DNA of 64,000 bases from Luteimonas sp. S4-F44 (GCF_022637415.1 NZ_CP093340.1:2108001-2172000); one strand, 5' to 3'. Shown: positions 27,578 through 37,039, counted from the first letter of the stretch. Made by a program: numbers and translations. The notes: generated from the sequence alone by a model not told the origin.

Positions 27578-28038
27578 GTCGCCACCCGCCACGGCCGCAC
27601 CACCAGCAATGCGCCGATGCCCACCAACACCGCGCCGACCACCCGCATCGCATCGATCGGACGCGGCTGCGAGAGCACGCCGAAGTGATCGACCAGCAAC
27701 GAGCCGACCAGTTGTCCGGCCACGATCAGACAGATCATCCCAGCCGCACCTAGCCGCGGCACCAGCAAGGTGCCGCTGTACACGAACACCGCGCCGATCA
27801 GCCCGCCCAGCCACAGCCACGGCGGCAACGCGGCGAGTTCACGCAACGTCGGCCAGGGCGTGCGGCTGGCGGCCAGCGCCAGCCCGAGCGCGCAGGTACC
27901 GACAGCGAACGAGACGAAGGACGCGAACAGCGCCCCATGGGTCAGCGCACCCAGGCGCGCATTGAGCAATGCCTGCAGCGGCAACGCCATGCCCACGACC
28001 GCGGCGAGCGCGATGCTGGACCACAGCCAGATGTTCAT
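27574..28038 (-). CDS. DMT-type transporter, DUF606/YdcZ family
   Basis: The 154-residue protein has five hydrophobic helices and the DUF606 signature pattern MNIWLWSSIALAAVVGMALPLQALLNARLG...HGALFASFVSFAVGT...WLWLGGLIGAVFVYSGTLLVPRLGAAGMICLIVAGQLVGSLLVDHFG. The ATG at 28038 with GGAG 5 bases upstream is preferred over an in-frame GTG five codons earlier. Such single-domain EamA-like proteins usually work as dimers to move small metabolites; the substrate is unknown. Confidence 0.88.
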   Translation of the reverse strand: MNIWLWSSIALAAVVGMALPLQALLNARLGALTHGALFASFVSFAVGTCALGLALAASRTPWPTLRELAALPPWLWLGGLIGAVFVYSGTLLVPRLGAAGMICLIVAGQLVGSLLVDHFGVLSQPRPIDAMRVVGAVLVGIGALLVVRPWRVAT

Positions 28039-28067
28039 GCGGGACTCCGGCACGGCGGCGGATCAGT

Positions 28068-29372
28068 CTACGTGCCGCGGCCGGCGTCTGCGCGCGCGCC
28101 TGTGGCCGGGCGGTCGCGCGGCAAGGCCAGCAGTGCGCCCAGACTCAACAGCGCCGCCACCGCGAGGTAGGCGCCGACCGCCTGCAGGCCAAAGCGCCCG
28201 CCCAGCCACGTCGCCAGGTACGGCGCGAGCGAAGCGCCGAAGATACCGGCCAGATTGAACGCCAGCGATGCGCCGGTGTAACGCACGGTGGCGGGGAACA
28301 GTTCGGCCAACAGCGTGCCGACCGGGCCATAGGTCAGGCCCATCAGCGCCAGGCCGAGCATCAGGAATGCGAGCGTGGCGCCGGGGCTGCCGGCGACGAA
28401 CAACGGCGCAAAGCCCAGCAGGCCGAACAGCGCGATCGCGATGCTGGCCAGGATCATCGTGCGACGACGGCCGACGCGGTCGGCATACAGCGCCGATACC
28501 GGAATCGTCACGGCGAAGCACAGCACGCCGACCAGTTGCAGCAGCAGGAACTGCTCGCGGGTGTAATCGAGCTGCGCAGTGCCCCAGCTCAGCGCGAAGA
28601 CCGTCATCAGGTAGAACAGCACGAAGGTCGCCAGTGCCAGCAGCGTGCCCAGCAGCACACCGCGCCCGTGCCGCAGCAACACTTCGCGCATCGGCAAGCG
28701 CACCCGCGCATGGCGGTCGAGCACGCGCTGGAAGTCGGGCGTTTCGGTGATGCGCAGGCGCACCCACAGACCGACGAGTACCAGCAGGGCGCTGGCCAGG
28801 AACGGAATGCGCCAGCCCCAGGCCAGGAACGCGGACTCGTCCATCAGCCGGCCGAGCAGCAGGAAGGTGGAGGTCGACAGGAAGAAGCCCAGCGGCGCGC
28901 CGAGCTGCGGAAACATGCCGTACCAGGCGCGCTTGCCGGGTGGCGCATTCTCGGTCGCGAGCAACACCGCCCCGCCCCACTCGCCACCCAGGCCCAGGCC
29001 CTGGCCGAAGCGGCACAGCGCGAGCGCGATCGGCGCGGCGATGCCGATCTGCGCGTGCGTGGGCAACAGGCCGATGACGACGGTGGAGATGCCCATCGTC
29101 AGCAATGCGGCGACGAGCGTGGCCTTGCGGCCGATCCGGTCGCCGTAGTGGCCGAAGACCGCCGAGCCGATCGGGCGGGCGATGAACGCCAACGCGAACG
29201 TGGCCAGCGACTGCAGCGTGGCCGCGGCCGGATCGGCGTCGGGAAAGAACAACGCCGGAAACACCAACACAGCGGCGGTGGCGTAGATGTAGAAGTCGAA
29301 GAACTCGATGGTGGTGCCGATCAGGCTGGCGAACAGCACACGGCCTTTCGAGTTGGGCGGTGTCGGGGACAT
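28068..29372 (-). CDS. MFS transporter, metabolite:H+ symporter type
   Basis: The 434-residue, 12-helix protein starts MSPTPPNSKGRVLFASLIGTTIEFFDFYIYATAAVLVFP, the hallmark opening of the MHS (ProP/KgtP/ShiA) group. It has the MFS loop motif GHYGDRIGRKATL between helices 2 and 3, RFGQGLGLGGEWGGAVLLATE in helix 4, and the repeat ADRVGRRRTM in the second half. It probably imports a small organic acid or osmolyte with protons. It is in the same direction as the DMT transporter gene 29 bp downstream. Confidence 0.9.
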   Translation of the reverse strand: MSPTPPNSKGRVLFASLIGTTIEFFDFYIYATAAVLVFPALFFPDADPAAATLQSLATFALAFIARPIGSAVFGHYGDRIGRKATLVAALLTMGISTVVIGLLPTHAQIGIAAPIALALCRFGQGLGLGGEWGGAVLLATENAPPGKRAWYGMFPQLGAPLGFFLSTSTFLLLGRLMDESAFLAWGWRIPFLASALLVLVGLWVRLRITETPDFQRVLDRHARVRLPMREVLLRHGRGVLLGTLLALATFVLFYLMTVFALSWGTAQLDYTREQFLLLQLVGVLCFAVTIPVSALYADRVGRRRTMILASIAIALFGLLGFAPLFVAGSPGATLAFLMLGLALMGLTYGPVGTLLAELFPATVRYTGASLAFNLAGIFGASLAPYLATWLGGRFGLQAVGAYLAVAALLSLGALLALPRDRPATGARADAGRGT

Positions 29373-29529
29373 GGCATAGACGACGCGGGGGGAGCCGGCA
29401 TTCTGGACACGACGGGCCGTGGCTTGCAAAGGGATGGGCTGCGCGGCAGCCCCTCCCCCCGCGTGCAGGGGAAGTCGACACGCGCGGCGTGTCGGGTCGG
29501 GGCGCGGGCCCGCCCGACACGCCACCCGA

Positions 29530-31746
29530 TCAGAACGTCGTGCGCAGCGACAGCGTGACGTTGCGCGGTTCACCGTAGAAGTTGCCGCGGCCGGTGGCCG
29601 AGATACGGGTGTAGTAGACCTTGTCGAACAGGTTACCGACGTTCAGGCGCACGGTCAGATTGTCCCGCACCCGGTAACCCACCAGCGCATCGAACACGGC
29701 ATAGCCGCCCTGCCGCACGACGGTCGGTACGGCCGTCTCCGCAATGCCGCCCTCCACCGGCGAATACCAGTTCACGCCCGCCCCCAACTGCAGCCCCGCC
29801 AGCACGCCGGTGGTCACGTCGTAGTGCGTGAACAGCTTCAGGCCATGCTTGGGCGAGATCCGCGTGAACGGCCGGTTCTCGTTGGTGGTGTCCTTCGCAT
29901 AGGCGTTGGTGTTGTAGGCGTAGCCGCCGAAGATCGACCAGTTGTCGGTGATGCGACCGTTGGCTTCGAGTTCGACGCCCTTCGATTCCACCTCGCCCTC
30001 GGCGACGTAGAAGCCCTCGTTGTCGGGATCGGGCTGCGCGCGGCCGACCTGGTCGATGCGGTAGGCGGCCGCGCTGAGCAGCAGGCGACCGTCCATCAGC
30101 GCGCCCTTGACGCCGCCCTCCCACTGCTCGCCGCGCGAGGGATCGATCAACCGGCCGTCGGCGGTGCGACTCTCCTGCGGTTGCAGGCTCTCGACGTAGC
30201 TGCCATAGGCCGTCCACTGCGTGCTCAACGCGTAGGTCAGGCCGGCGAACGGCGTGACTTCCGACGGCATCCGGTTCTCGGTCCACGGCCCCAGGCGCAC
30301 CGGCTGCGGATTGCTCAGGCTGGGACGGTCGCGGGTGAAGCCGTCGCGCTGTTCGATCTGCCACTGGCTCAGGCGCGCGCCGGCCAACAGGTGCAGGTAC
30401 TCGCTCAGGCTCAGGTTGGCGTGGCCGTACACGCCCCACTGGCGGGTCTTGCTCAGGCCGCCGCTGTTGGGCTGGTAGGCCGGGCGCGGGATCGCGGTAT
30501 CGGGGTTGAACACGTCGATGCGCGCAAACGCGCTGTCGCGCCACTCGACGTAGCTGTAGTCGCTCTTCTGCAGATCGGCGCCGATCAGCACATCATGTTC
30601 GCGGCCGAACAGGTCGAACGCACCGCCGACATTGACATCGACACTGGTCCAGCGCTCAGTGGTGTCGCCGTAGTAGGCGATCTGGCTGACCCAGCCGTTG
30701 TCCGGCCGGACCGCCCCGTTGCCGACATAGGCGTAGTAGTTCTCGGACTCGTCGCGGGCGCGCTGGAACGTGACCTTGGCGCGCCAGTCCTCGCCCAGGC
30801 GCCAGTCGAGTTCGGCGAAGCCGACGAGGCTCTGGCTGTCGAGTGCGTTCCAGTCGGCGCCCAGGTAGGTGGACCGGCGGACCGGCAGCAGACCGCCGCC
30901 CACGTAGCCCGGCAGGCCGGTCTGGATCGGCGCCAGATAATCCTGGTAATGCGCACCGACGGTCAGCGTGGCGGCATCGCCCAGGTCCAGCGAGGTCACG
31001 CCATAGGCGACATAGCGCTCGCGGCGGCCGACGTCGTAGAACATGTCCGATTCGTGCGCCGACGCGGCGAAGCGGCCGCGCAGTTGCCCACCCTCGACCA
31101 GCGGTCCGCCGACATCGATCTCGGCGCGGGTGTTGTCCCAACTGCCGGCCAGCAGCGCGCCGCTGGCGTGGAAGGTGTGTTGCGGGCGCTTGCGCACGAG
31201 GTTGATCGCGCCGCCGGGCTGCGCTGCGCCGGAGAACAGGCTCGAGGCACCGCGTAGGACTTCGACGCTCTCGTATACGGTCAGGTCCGGACGCGGCCCC
31301 GGATAGCCGGTCGAGGGCACGCCATCGATGAGATAGGTGCTGATGTTGAACCCGCGCGAGATGTAGGTCTGCCCCTCGGAGCTGACGCCCGTCACCGTGA
31401 TGCCGGGCGTCTGCATCAACGCGTCTTCAAGCGTGTAGAGATTGCGCAGTTCGATCTGCTCGCGCGAGATCACCGAGATCGTCTGCGGGATGTCCTTCAG
31501 GTCCACCGCCTGCTTGATCCCGGCCGCGTAGCGCGTGCCGTGCACGTCCACCTGATCGAGCGAAGTAGCATCCGCGTACCGGCCGCTGTCGTTGTCCTCG
31601 GCCTGCGCAAACAGTGGCGCGGCCGCCACGAGCATCCCGAGCGCCAGCGCCAATGGGCGGCGGGCCGGCGGCGCAGTGGCGGCGACGGCGCAGCCGAGCA
31701 CGAGAGACGTGGTGGGGCGGACAGGTCGAGCGGTACAACGGGACAT
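29530..31746 (-). CDS. TonB-dependent siderophore receptor
   Basis: This 738-residue outer-membrane protein has AAGGAA before the ATG. A long N-terminus (about 48 residues) includes the signal (PLALALGMLVAAAPLFAQA). The plug domain follows (AVDLKDIPQTISVISREQIELRNLYTLEDALMQTPGITV, YISRGFNISTYLIDGVP, VEVLRGASSLFSGAAQPGGAINLVRKRP). A 22-strand barrel ends with NVGNLFDKVYYTRISATGRGNFYGEPRNVTLSLRTTF, including the final Phe. Features fit ferric-siderophore (FhuE/FpvA-like) receptors. It lacks an N-terminal signalling (STN) domain. A Fur box lies 140 bp upstream. Confidence 0.93.
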   Translation of the reverse strand: MSRCTARPVRPTTSLVLGCAVAATAPPARRPLALALGMLVAAAPLFAQAEDNDSGRYADATSLDQVDVHGTRYAAGIKQAVDLKDIPQTISVISREQIELRNLYTLEDALMQTPGITVTGVSSEGQTYISRGFNISTYLIDGVPSTGYPGPRPDLTVYESVEVLRGASSLFSGAAQPGGAINLVRKRPQHTFHASGALLAGSWDNTRAEIDVGGPLVEGGQLRGRFAASAHESDMFYDVGRRERYVAYGVTSLDLGDAATLTVGAHYQDYLAPIQTGLPGYVGGGLLPVRRSTYLGADWNALDSQSLVGFAELDWRLGEDWRAKVTFQRARDESENYYAYVGNGAVRPDNGWVSQIAYYGDTTERWTSVDVNVGGAFDLFGREHDVLIGADLQKSDYSYVEWRDSAFARIDVFNPDTAIPRPAYQPNSGGLSKTRQWGVYGHANLSLSEYLHLLAGARLSQWQIEQRDGFTRDRPSLSNPQPVRLGPWTENRMPSEVTPFAGLTYALSTQWTAYGSYVESLQPQESRTADGRLIDPSRGEQWEGGVKGALMDGRLLLSAAAYRIDQVGRAQPDPDNEGFYVAEGEVESKGVELEANGRITDNWSIFGGYAYNTNAYAKDTTNENRPFTRISPKHGLKLFTHYDVTTGVLAGLQLGAGVNWYSPVEGGIAETAVPTVVRQGGYAVFDALVGYRVRDNLTVRLNVGNLFDKVYYTRISATGRGNFYGEPRNVTLSLRTTF

Positions 31747-31888
31747 GGGGGTTCCTTGGACGACGGGCAAAAGGCGGCACGCGTCGCGCGCCAAAGCGAC
31801 GCGACGGGTGGCAGGGAGGGCTGGCCGGTGCGAGCGGTCTCGCACGGGTGGCGACTGCGGCGGATCAGCGCGGTATACGTGCGCCGAT

Positions 31889-31909
31889 ACGAGAATGATT
31901 ATCGTTCGT
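31889..31909 (-). promoter_or_regulatory. Fur box upstream of TonB receptor
   Basis: CGAGAATGATTATCGTTCG is a near-palindrome that matches the Fur consensus GATAATGATAATCATTATC at most positions. It lies in the only A+T-rich patch of the region, 143-163 bp upstream of the receptor start. It predicts iron repression of the receptor. Confidence 0.75.
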
Positions 31910-32135
31910 TAACGAGCTGTCAACGTTTCACTTCACTTCTAAGCGAACCCGCGCACGTAAGCCGGCAATCCGTCCCTGACCTGCCCGGCCGGCTGCAGGC
32001 GATCCGATCGTTGGCCGACGACTCGCACTTCGGCGTGCGCACGTGGACATGGCGCGCCGCTCGCCCGCATCTGGGCCAGGTGCTGGAAGCCGACCCCGTG
32101 AACCGCGTCGCCCTCCGGGCGATTGCGTCCGCCCG

Positions 32136-33344
32136 TCAGACCATCTCGCCTGTCCGCGCATTGCATCCGCGCAGGCGGACGCTGCCCCACAGCGCGAACA
32201 GCAGCACCGCGGCGCCCGCCACCCATCCCATGGTAAATCCGGCGCGCGTGCCGCTGTGATCGACGACCTGCCCGGACGCCGCCGCCCCCAGCGCCACGCC
32301 GATATTCAAGCCGGCCAGCAGCCACGTCATGCCTTCGGTCAATCGATGCGCGGGCACCACCCGCTCGATCAACGACATGGCCACGATCATCGTGGGTGCG
32401 AAGAAGAGTCCGGCAACGAAGACCGCGCCAGCGAGTGCGCCGATGCTGTCGACCAGCAGCAACGGCAACGTCGTCGCGGCCGTCGCCAGCCCGCCTGCCA
32501 GCAGTTGCCGATGCAGCGGCATCGGCACGCGCACGGCACCGAACAGCAATCCGGCCAGGCAGGAGCCAAAGGCGTAGGCCGACAGCACCAGGCTCGCGGC
32601 AGCGGGTTGGCCCATCTGCCCGGCGAACGCCACGCTGACGATATCCACCGTGCCGACGATGACGCCCATCGTCAGCATCAGCAGCGCCAGCAACCGCACC
32701 TCAGTCAGGCGGATCACCGATGCCGAACGATCATCGCCGCACGCCTGCCCGGCGGCTGGCGGCTCGGTGCCGCGCTGCACGACCAGAGCCGCCGTGCCCA
32801 GGGCCAGCAACAGCGCCGTCGCCAGCAGCCCGGCCTGGGGCCAGACGACCACCGCTAGGCCCACCGACAGCGGCGGCCCGGCGATGAAGACGACCTCGTC
32901 GAGCACCGTTTCCAGCGAGTACGCGGTCTGCAGCCGCGGCTGCCCACGATAGATCGCCGTCCAGCGCGCCCGCACCATCGCCGACATGCTCGGCATGCAG
33001 CCGGCCAGCAGCGCGCCAGGAAACAGGGCCCAGTCGGCGACGGGCCAGTGGGCGCCTGCGATCAGCAGCGCGAAGCCGGCAACGCTGATCGCGGTCGCGA
33101 CCGGCAAGACGCGGTGCTGCCCGTACTGGTCCACCCACCTCGAGATCTGCGGCGACAGCAGCGCATAGGTCAGCACGAACGTCGCCGACACCGCGCCCGC
33201 GAGCGCATAGCTGCCGCGCAGTTGCGCCAGCATGGTGATGATGCCGATGCCGGCCATCGGCAACGGGAGTCGGGCCAGCGCTCCGGCCAGCACCAGTCCC
33301 CGGGTGCCGGGCGCGGCGAACAGGTCGACATAGGGATTGCGCAC
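32136..33344 (-). CDS. MFS transporter divergent from TetR
   Basis: The GTG start at 33344 (after AGGAGG) gives 402 residues with about 12 hydrophobic helices. Key segments are RNPYVDLFAAPGTRGLVLAGALARLPLPMAGIGIITMLA, QISRWVDQYGQHRVLPVATAI, and FVAGLFFAPTMIVAMSLIERVVPAHRLTEGMTWLLAGLNIGVALGAAASGQVVDHSG. The pattern resembles arabinose-efflux-type MFS proteins. It is controlled with the divergent TetR regulator through two matching operators, so it probably exports a toxic compound or signal. The open frame extends upstream of 33344 but that part runs into the operators. Confidence 0.88.
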   Translation of the reverse strand: MRNPYVDLFAAPGTRGLVLAGALARLPLPMAGIGIITMLAQLRGSYALAGAVSATFVLTYALLSPQISRWVDQYGQHRVLPVATAISVAGFALLIAGAHWPVADWALFPGALLAGCMPSMSAMVRARWTAIYRGQPRLQTAYSLETVLDEVVFIAGPPLSVGLAVVVWPQAGLLATALLLALGTAALVVQRGTEPPAAGQACGDDRSASVIRLTEVRLLALLMLTMGVIVGTVDIVSVAFAGQMGQPAAASLVLSAYAFGSCLAGLLFGAVRVPMPLHRQLLAGGLATAATTLPLLLVDSIGALAGAVFVAGLFFAPTMIVAMSLIERVVPAHRLTEGMTWLLAGLNIGVALGAAASGQVVDHSGTRAGFTMGWVAGAAVLLFALWGSVRLRGCNARTGEMV

Positions 33345-33393
33345 ACGGGCCTCCTGGATGCGCTTGCCGCGGCCGAGCGGCAGGCAGACAATA

Positions 33394-33439
33394 CATACGT
33401 CTCGTATGAATCGAATCGTAGATTCATACGCTCCGTATG
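33394..33439. promoter_or_regulatory. Two identical-arm TetR operators
   Basis: Two palindromes share the arms CATACG...CGTATG around a 3-base centre: 33394-33408 (centre TCT) and 33425-33439 (centre CTC). Their centres are 31 bp apart, close to three helical turns, placing both on the same DNA face. They lie in the 122-bp divergent region between the MFS GTG and the tetR ATG. This is a strong candidate autoregulatory operator pair for the adjacent TetR protein. Confidence 0.85.
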
Positions 33440-33466
33440 TAAACACTGCTGTGCAGTCTCGAGGAG

Positions 33467-34078
33467 ATGGCGATGGCGCGCCGCACCCGCGCGGAGATGG
33501 AGAAAACCCGAGCGGCCTTGCTGGCCGCCGCCCGCGACGCGTTCGCCCGCCATGGCTATGCCGAGGCGTCGATGGATGCGCTCACCGCTCAGGCCGACCT
33601 CACCCGGGGCGCGCTGTACCACCACTTCGGCGACAAGCCGGGCCTGTTGGCCGCCGTGGTCGCGCAGATCGATGCCGAGATGGACGCGCGCCTGCACGCG
33701 CTCTCCGCGGCGGCCGACACGCCCTGGACCGGACTCACCAGCCGCTGCCGCGCCTATCTGGAAATGGCCCTGGAGCCGGAGATCCAGCAGGTGGTGCTGC
33801 GCGATGCCCGGGTCGTGCTGGGCGGCGCATCGGCACAATCGCAGCGCGCGTGCATCGCATCGATGCAGGGCCTGCTCGAATCGCTGATGGCACAGGGCGT
33901 CGTCGCCACGACCGACCCGCAGGCGCTGGCTGCGCTGCTCCACGGCAGCCTGACCGAGGCTGCGTTCTGGATCGCGACTGGCGACGACGACGACAAGGCG
34001 CGACTGGCACGGAGTCTCGACGCGCTGGACCTGCTGTTGCGCGGGCTGTTACGCGTCGACCAAGGGCCGAGGGTGTAA
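33467..34078 (+). CDS. TetR-family transcriptional regulator
   Basis: This 203-residue protein has an N-terminal helix-turn-helix (TRAALLAAARDAFARHGYAEASMDALTAQADLTRGALYHHFGDKPGLLAAVV) typical of TetR. A helical ligand-binding domain follows (LTSRCRAYLEMALEPEIQQVVLRDARVVLG, ALAALLHGSLTEAAFWIATGD). A nearby ATG two codons later (MARRTR) is an alternative start. It is divergent from an MFS exporter, so it probably represses both genes until it binds an inducer. The ligand is unknown. Confidence 0.93.
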   Translation: MAMARRTRAEMEKTRAALLAAARDAFARHGYAEASMDALTAQADLTRGALYHHFGDKPGLLAAVVAQIDAEMDARLHALSAAADTPWTGLTSRCRAYLEMALEPEIQQVVLRDARVVLGGASAQSQRACIASMQGLLESLMAQGVVATTDPQALAALLHGSLTEAAFWIATGDDDDKARLARSLDALDLLLRGLLRVDQGPRV

Positions 34079-34105
34079 GCGCTTGCGAACGCTGGGCGCG
34101 GACAC

Positions 34106-34136
34106 AAAAAAGCCCCGGCACAAACCGGGGCTTCGA
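34106..34136 (-). terminator. Bidirectional terminator between tetR and PA2169-like gene
   Basis: A 9-bp stem (34110-34118 and 34125-34133) with a 6-base loop is flanked on the left by six A residues. This gives a U-run for transcripts coming from the PA2169-like gene on the minus strand. The right side (CTTCG) gives only a weak U-run for the tetR transcript. It lies between the two convergent genes. Confidence 0.8.
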
Positions 34137-34175
34137 AGCAACGCTGTCAGCCGGTCCTAGACACCGGCCGAGACA

Positions 34176-34634
34176 TCAGCCGCGATCCTTGAGTTCCTTG
34201 AGCGCGTGCTTGCGGGTGCGCAGTTCGTCATGGGTCGCACGGACCTCCGGCAACAGGCGGGTCACGACATCGCGCGCGGCCGGCGGCGTGTCGGCATCGC
34301 GGGCGGCTTCATCGAACGCCTCGAGCAGGCGGTCTTCCGACTCTTCCAGCTCGGCGACATAACCGTACTCCTTGTCGCCGAACGCGGCGCGGACCTTGCC
34401 GTAGAACTGCTGCAGGGTGCCGACCATCGTGCCCGAAGTCTCCGGCTTGCCGCCGACGGCCTGCACCGCGGCGCTCAGGTCGGTCACCAGCTGCGACTTG
34501 TGCGCGGCAATGCGCGAAAACAGTGTCTTGAGTTCGGCGTGATCGACCTTCTGCGCCGCCTCCTCATAGAAATCCTTGCCGTCGCGGGCGATCGCGATGA
34601 GGTCGTTGAGCGTATGCGCGGACTTGTTGGTCAT
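34176..34634 (-). CDS. PA2169-family four-helix-bundle protein (DUF2383)
   Basis: This 152-residue, all-helical protein starts MTNKSAHTLNDLIAIARDGKDFYEEAAQKVDHAELKTLFSRIAAHKSQLVTDLSAAVQAVGGKPE. The ferritin-like pattern of DUF2383/PA2169 proteins is repeated in the second half (EESEDRLLEAFDEAARD, RLLPEVRATHDELRTRKHALKEL). CGGAGA precedes the start. Members are often stress-induced (stationary phase/osmotic) and of unknown function; the Glu/His pattern could bind metal. Confidence 0.85.
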   Translation of the reverse strand: MTNKSAHTLNDLIAIARDGKDFYEEAAQKVDHAELKTLFSRIAAHKSQLVTDLSAAVQAVGGKPETSGTMVGTLQQFYGKVRAAFGDKEYGYVAELEESEDRLLEAFDEAARDADTPPAARDVVTRLLPEVRATHDELRTRKHALKELKDRG

Positions 34635-34993
34635 CTGGGTCTCCGATCGAATGAGGGGATGGCGCGGCGCGATCAGGGTCGCGGGCCGCATCGTCCAGGC
34701 GGGCAATGACTGCGCGTGGCCGTGGAGCGATGGGACCTACCCTAGCCACGCGCTGGGCAAGGACACGTGACGCGCGAGCGACGATCTTGTGAAAGCGCGG
34801 CGTCCGACATGCGCGTGCGCTGCGGCGATATCCCGACCGGGACTGCGCCCTCCCGTCACCTCGGGATAGCGCCGTATCGATACCTCGCGCGCACTGAGCT
34901 GATGCGACGGAGCGAGCGAGTCCTGCTGGAACGCCCCGCGCGTCGATTGCCCACCACCATGGCCCCGGCCGAGACACGGCCGGGGCCTGCGTC
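34635..34993. other. Intergenic with hairpin after S9 peptidase gene
   Basis: This 359-bp gap has no convincing gene. A perfect 10-bp G+C-rich stem (34961-34970 and 34978-34987, 7-base loop) lies just beyond the S9 peptidase stop on the minus strand and could terminate its transcript, although no U-tract follows. The promoter of the PA2169-like gene should lie near 34640-34700. Confidence 0.45.
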
Positions 34994-37039
34994 TCAGCCT
35001 GCGGCGTCGGCCTTCGGCAGTGCGTAATCGAGTTGGTAGGCCGGCGGCTCGCCGCCCGGTCCGGTCAGGTAGTGGGTCATCCACTGCACCAGGCGCAGCG
35101 AGTAGTCGTAGCGCGAGGCGCCGCGGCTGTTGCCATGGCCTTCGCCGGGGTACAGCACCAGGCGCACCGGCGCTTGGCCGGCCAGCTTGAGATACCGGTA
35201 GAGCATGTAGGACTGCATCACCGGCACGCGCGGGTCGGCCTCGCCGTGCAGGATCAGCGTCGGCGTGCGCGACTTCTGCGCGTGGGTAATCGGGCTGGCC
35301 TGGCGGTACATCTCCGGGCTCTCCCACGGCCAGGTCTGCATGTGCACCTGGTACTGCTCGCGCGGGATGTCGCCGGTGGTGACCAGGCTGGCCTGGTCGG
35401 AGATGCCGACGAACATCACCGAAGCCGCGAAACGCTCGCTGTAGTACGTGGCGCCCCAGGCGCTGGCGTAGCCGCCGTAGGAGCCTCCGGTGATGCCGAC
35501 CTTGTCGCGGTCCACCAGGCCGATGTCGACCAGGTGATCCACGCCGTCGACCAGGTCGTCGAACTCCTCCATGCCCGGCCGACCGTGGTCGAGCTTGGAG
35601 AACGCCACGCCGCGGCCGGTGCTGGCGCGGTAGTTGGGGAAGAACGCGGCGAAGCCTTGCGCGGCCAGCGTCTGCGCCGGCTGCGCGTAGCTGTTGAGCC
35701 AACCGTTGACGTTGTGCGATTCGGGGCCGCCATGGACGACCACCACCAGCGGCACCCGGGCATTGCCCCGACGCTCGAGCGGATGCACCAGCAGGCCTTC
35801 GAGTTCCAGGCCATCGCGTGCGGTGTAGCGCACGACCTCCTGCTGGGCCAGACGCACGTCGGCGAGCCACGGGTTGCTGTCGGTCAACCGCCGCGGCTCG
35901 GCGCTGCCGGCCGCCAGGTGGAAGATCTCGGAAGGATGCGCCGGCGTGCTGCCGACCAAGGCGACGTCGCCATTGCGCGCCACGCTCAGGCCCATGTGCA
36001 CGGGGCCTGCGGCTGGCAGCAGCGTGCGCTGGCCGCTGCCGTCCACGGCGATCTCGGCCAGCCGGCTCTGCACGCCTTCCTGGCTCAGGAACACCAGCGT
36101 CGACGCATCGCGCCATGCCACGTTCCAGACATGGCCTTCGAGCCCGGGCAGCAGGTCGCGCTGCGCGCCGCCGGTCTTGCCGAGCACGGTCAGCCGGCCT
36201 TCGCTCGGGTCGTTGGCATCGGCGGCCGAAATGATCGCCAGGTGCTCGCCGTCCGGGCTCCAGGCGATCTCGCCGAGCTTGCCGGGGTTGTCCACACGGC
36301 CCAGTTCGCGGCCTTCGAGCGAATAGATGCGCACGCGCGCGTCGACCATCATGTCGTCGGTGAGCTGGCGCGGGGCCACGACCACCGCGAGCCGGTCGCC
36401 GGCCGGGCTCCAGCGCACGGTGCGCACGCTGCCTTCGATGGCGAGCTTGCGCGGCGATGCGCTACTGCCCAGTTCGGCGATCCACACCTCGACCGGGCGC
36501 CAGTCCTCCTCGTAGACCTTCTGCGAGAAGCCCTGCTCGCGCAGCTGCTTGCGCGCCGCATCCTCGGGCTGCGCGGCCAGCAGCACAGCGCGACGGCCGT
36601 CGGGCGAGAGATCGAAGCTGCTGATGTCGCCGGTCAGATGCGCGACCGCGGTGGATTCGCCGCCACGCAGCGGAATCGTGTACAGCCGCCGGGTCGCGTC
36701 GCCTTCGCGCTTGCTCAGGTACGCGATCGACTGGCCATCGGGCAGCCAGCGCGGCGCGGACACATCCACTTGCCCAGTCACGAACCCACGGTCATGGCCC
36801 GCACGATCGACCACGTGCAGCTCGCTGCGCGCCGGACCATCGGGGTCTTTGCCCAATGTACGCGGCACCGACAGGACGTAGGCCACTTCGCTGCCGTCGG
36901 GGCTGATCGCGGCCTGATTCGCGGCCCGCGTCTGCGCCACCTGTTCGAGCGTCATGCCCGCGCTCTGGCGGGCGGCGACGGCCGGCGTCGCGGTCGCCAG
37001 CACCAACGCGCAGGCGATCCCCATGATCCAACGTTGCAT
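34994..37039 (-). CDS. S9-family prolyl oligopeptidase-like peptidase, exported
   Basis: The 681-residue product begins MQRWIMGIACALVLATATPAVAA, a cleavable signal. An N-terminal WD40-like beta-propeller of TolB-type repeats (ISPDGSEVAYVLS, APRWLPDGQSIAYLS, IAWSPDGEHLAIIS) is followed by an alpha/beta-hydrolase catalytic domain. Its nucleophile is in GITGGSYGGYAS, its Asp in LILHGEADPRVPV and its His in LYPGEGHGNSRG. It is an acylaminoacyl/dipeptidyl-peptidase-like S9C enzyme that trims short peptides in the periplasm. Together with the exported M17 aminopeptidase and the amino-acid permeases it fits growth on peptides. Confidence 0.92.
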   Translation of the reverse strand: MQRWIMGIACALVLATATPAVAARQSAGMTLEQVAQTRAANQAAISPDGSEVAYVLSVPRTLGKDPDGPARSELHVVDRAGHDRGFVTGQVDVSAPRWLPDGQSIAYLSKREGDATRRLYTIPLRGGESTAVAHLTGDISSFDLSPDGRRAVLLAAQPEDAARKQLREQGFSQKVYEEDWRPVEVWIAELGSSASPRKLAIEGSVRTVRWSPAGDRLAVVVAPRQLTDDMMVDARVRIYSLEGRELGRVDNPGKLGEIAWSPDGEHLAIISAADANDPSEGRLTVLGKTGGAQRDLLPGLEGHVWNVAWRDASTLVFLSQEGVQSRLAEIAVDGSGQRTLLPAAGPVHMGLSVARNGDVALVGSTPAHPSEIFHLAAGSAEPRRLTDSNPWLADVRLAQQEVVRYTARDGLELEGLLVHPLERRGNARVPLVVVVHGGPESHNVNGWLNSYAQPAQTLAAQGFAAFFPNYRASTGRGVAFSKLDHGRPGMEEFDDLVDGVDHLVDIGLVDRDKVGITGGSYGGYASAWGATYYSERFAASVMFVGISDQASLVTTGDIPREQYQVHMQTWPWESPEMYRQASPITHAQKSRTPTLILHGEADPRVPVMQSYMLYRYLKLAGQAPVRLVLYPGEGHGNSRGASRYDYSLRLVQWMTHYLTGPGGEPPAYQLDYALPKADAAG

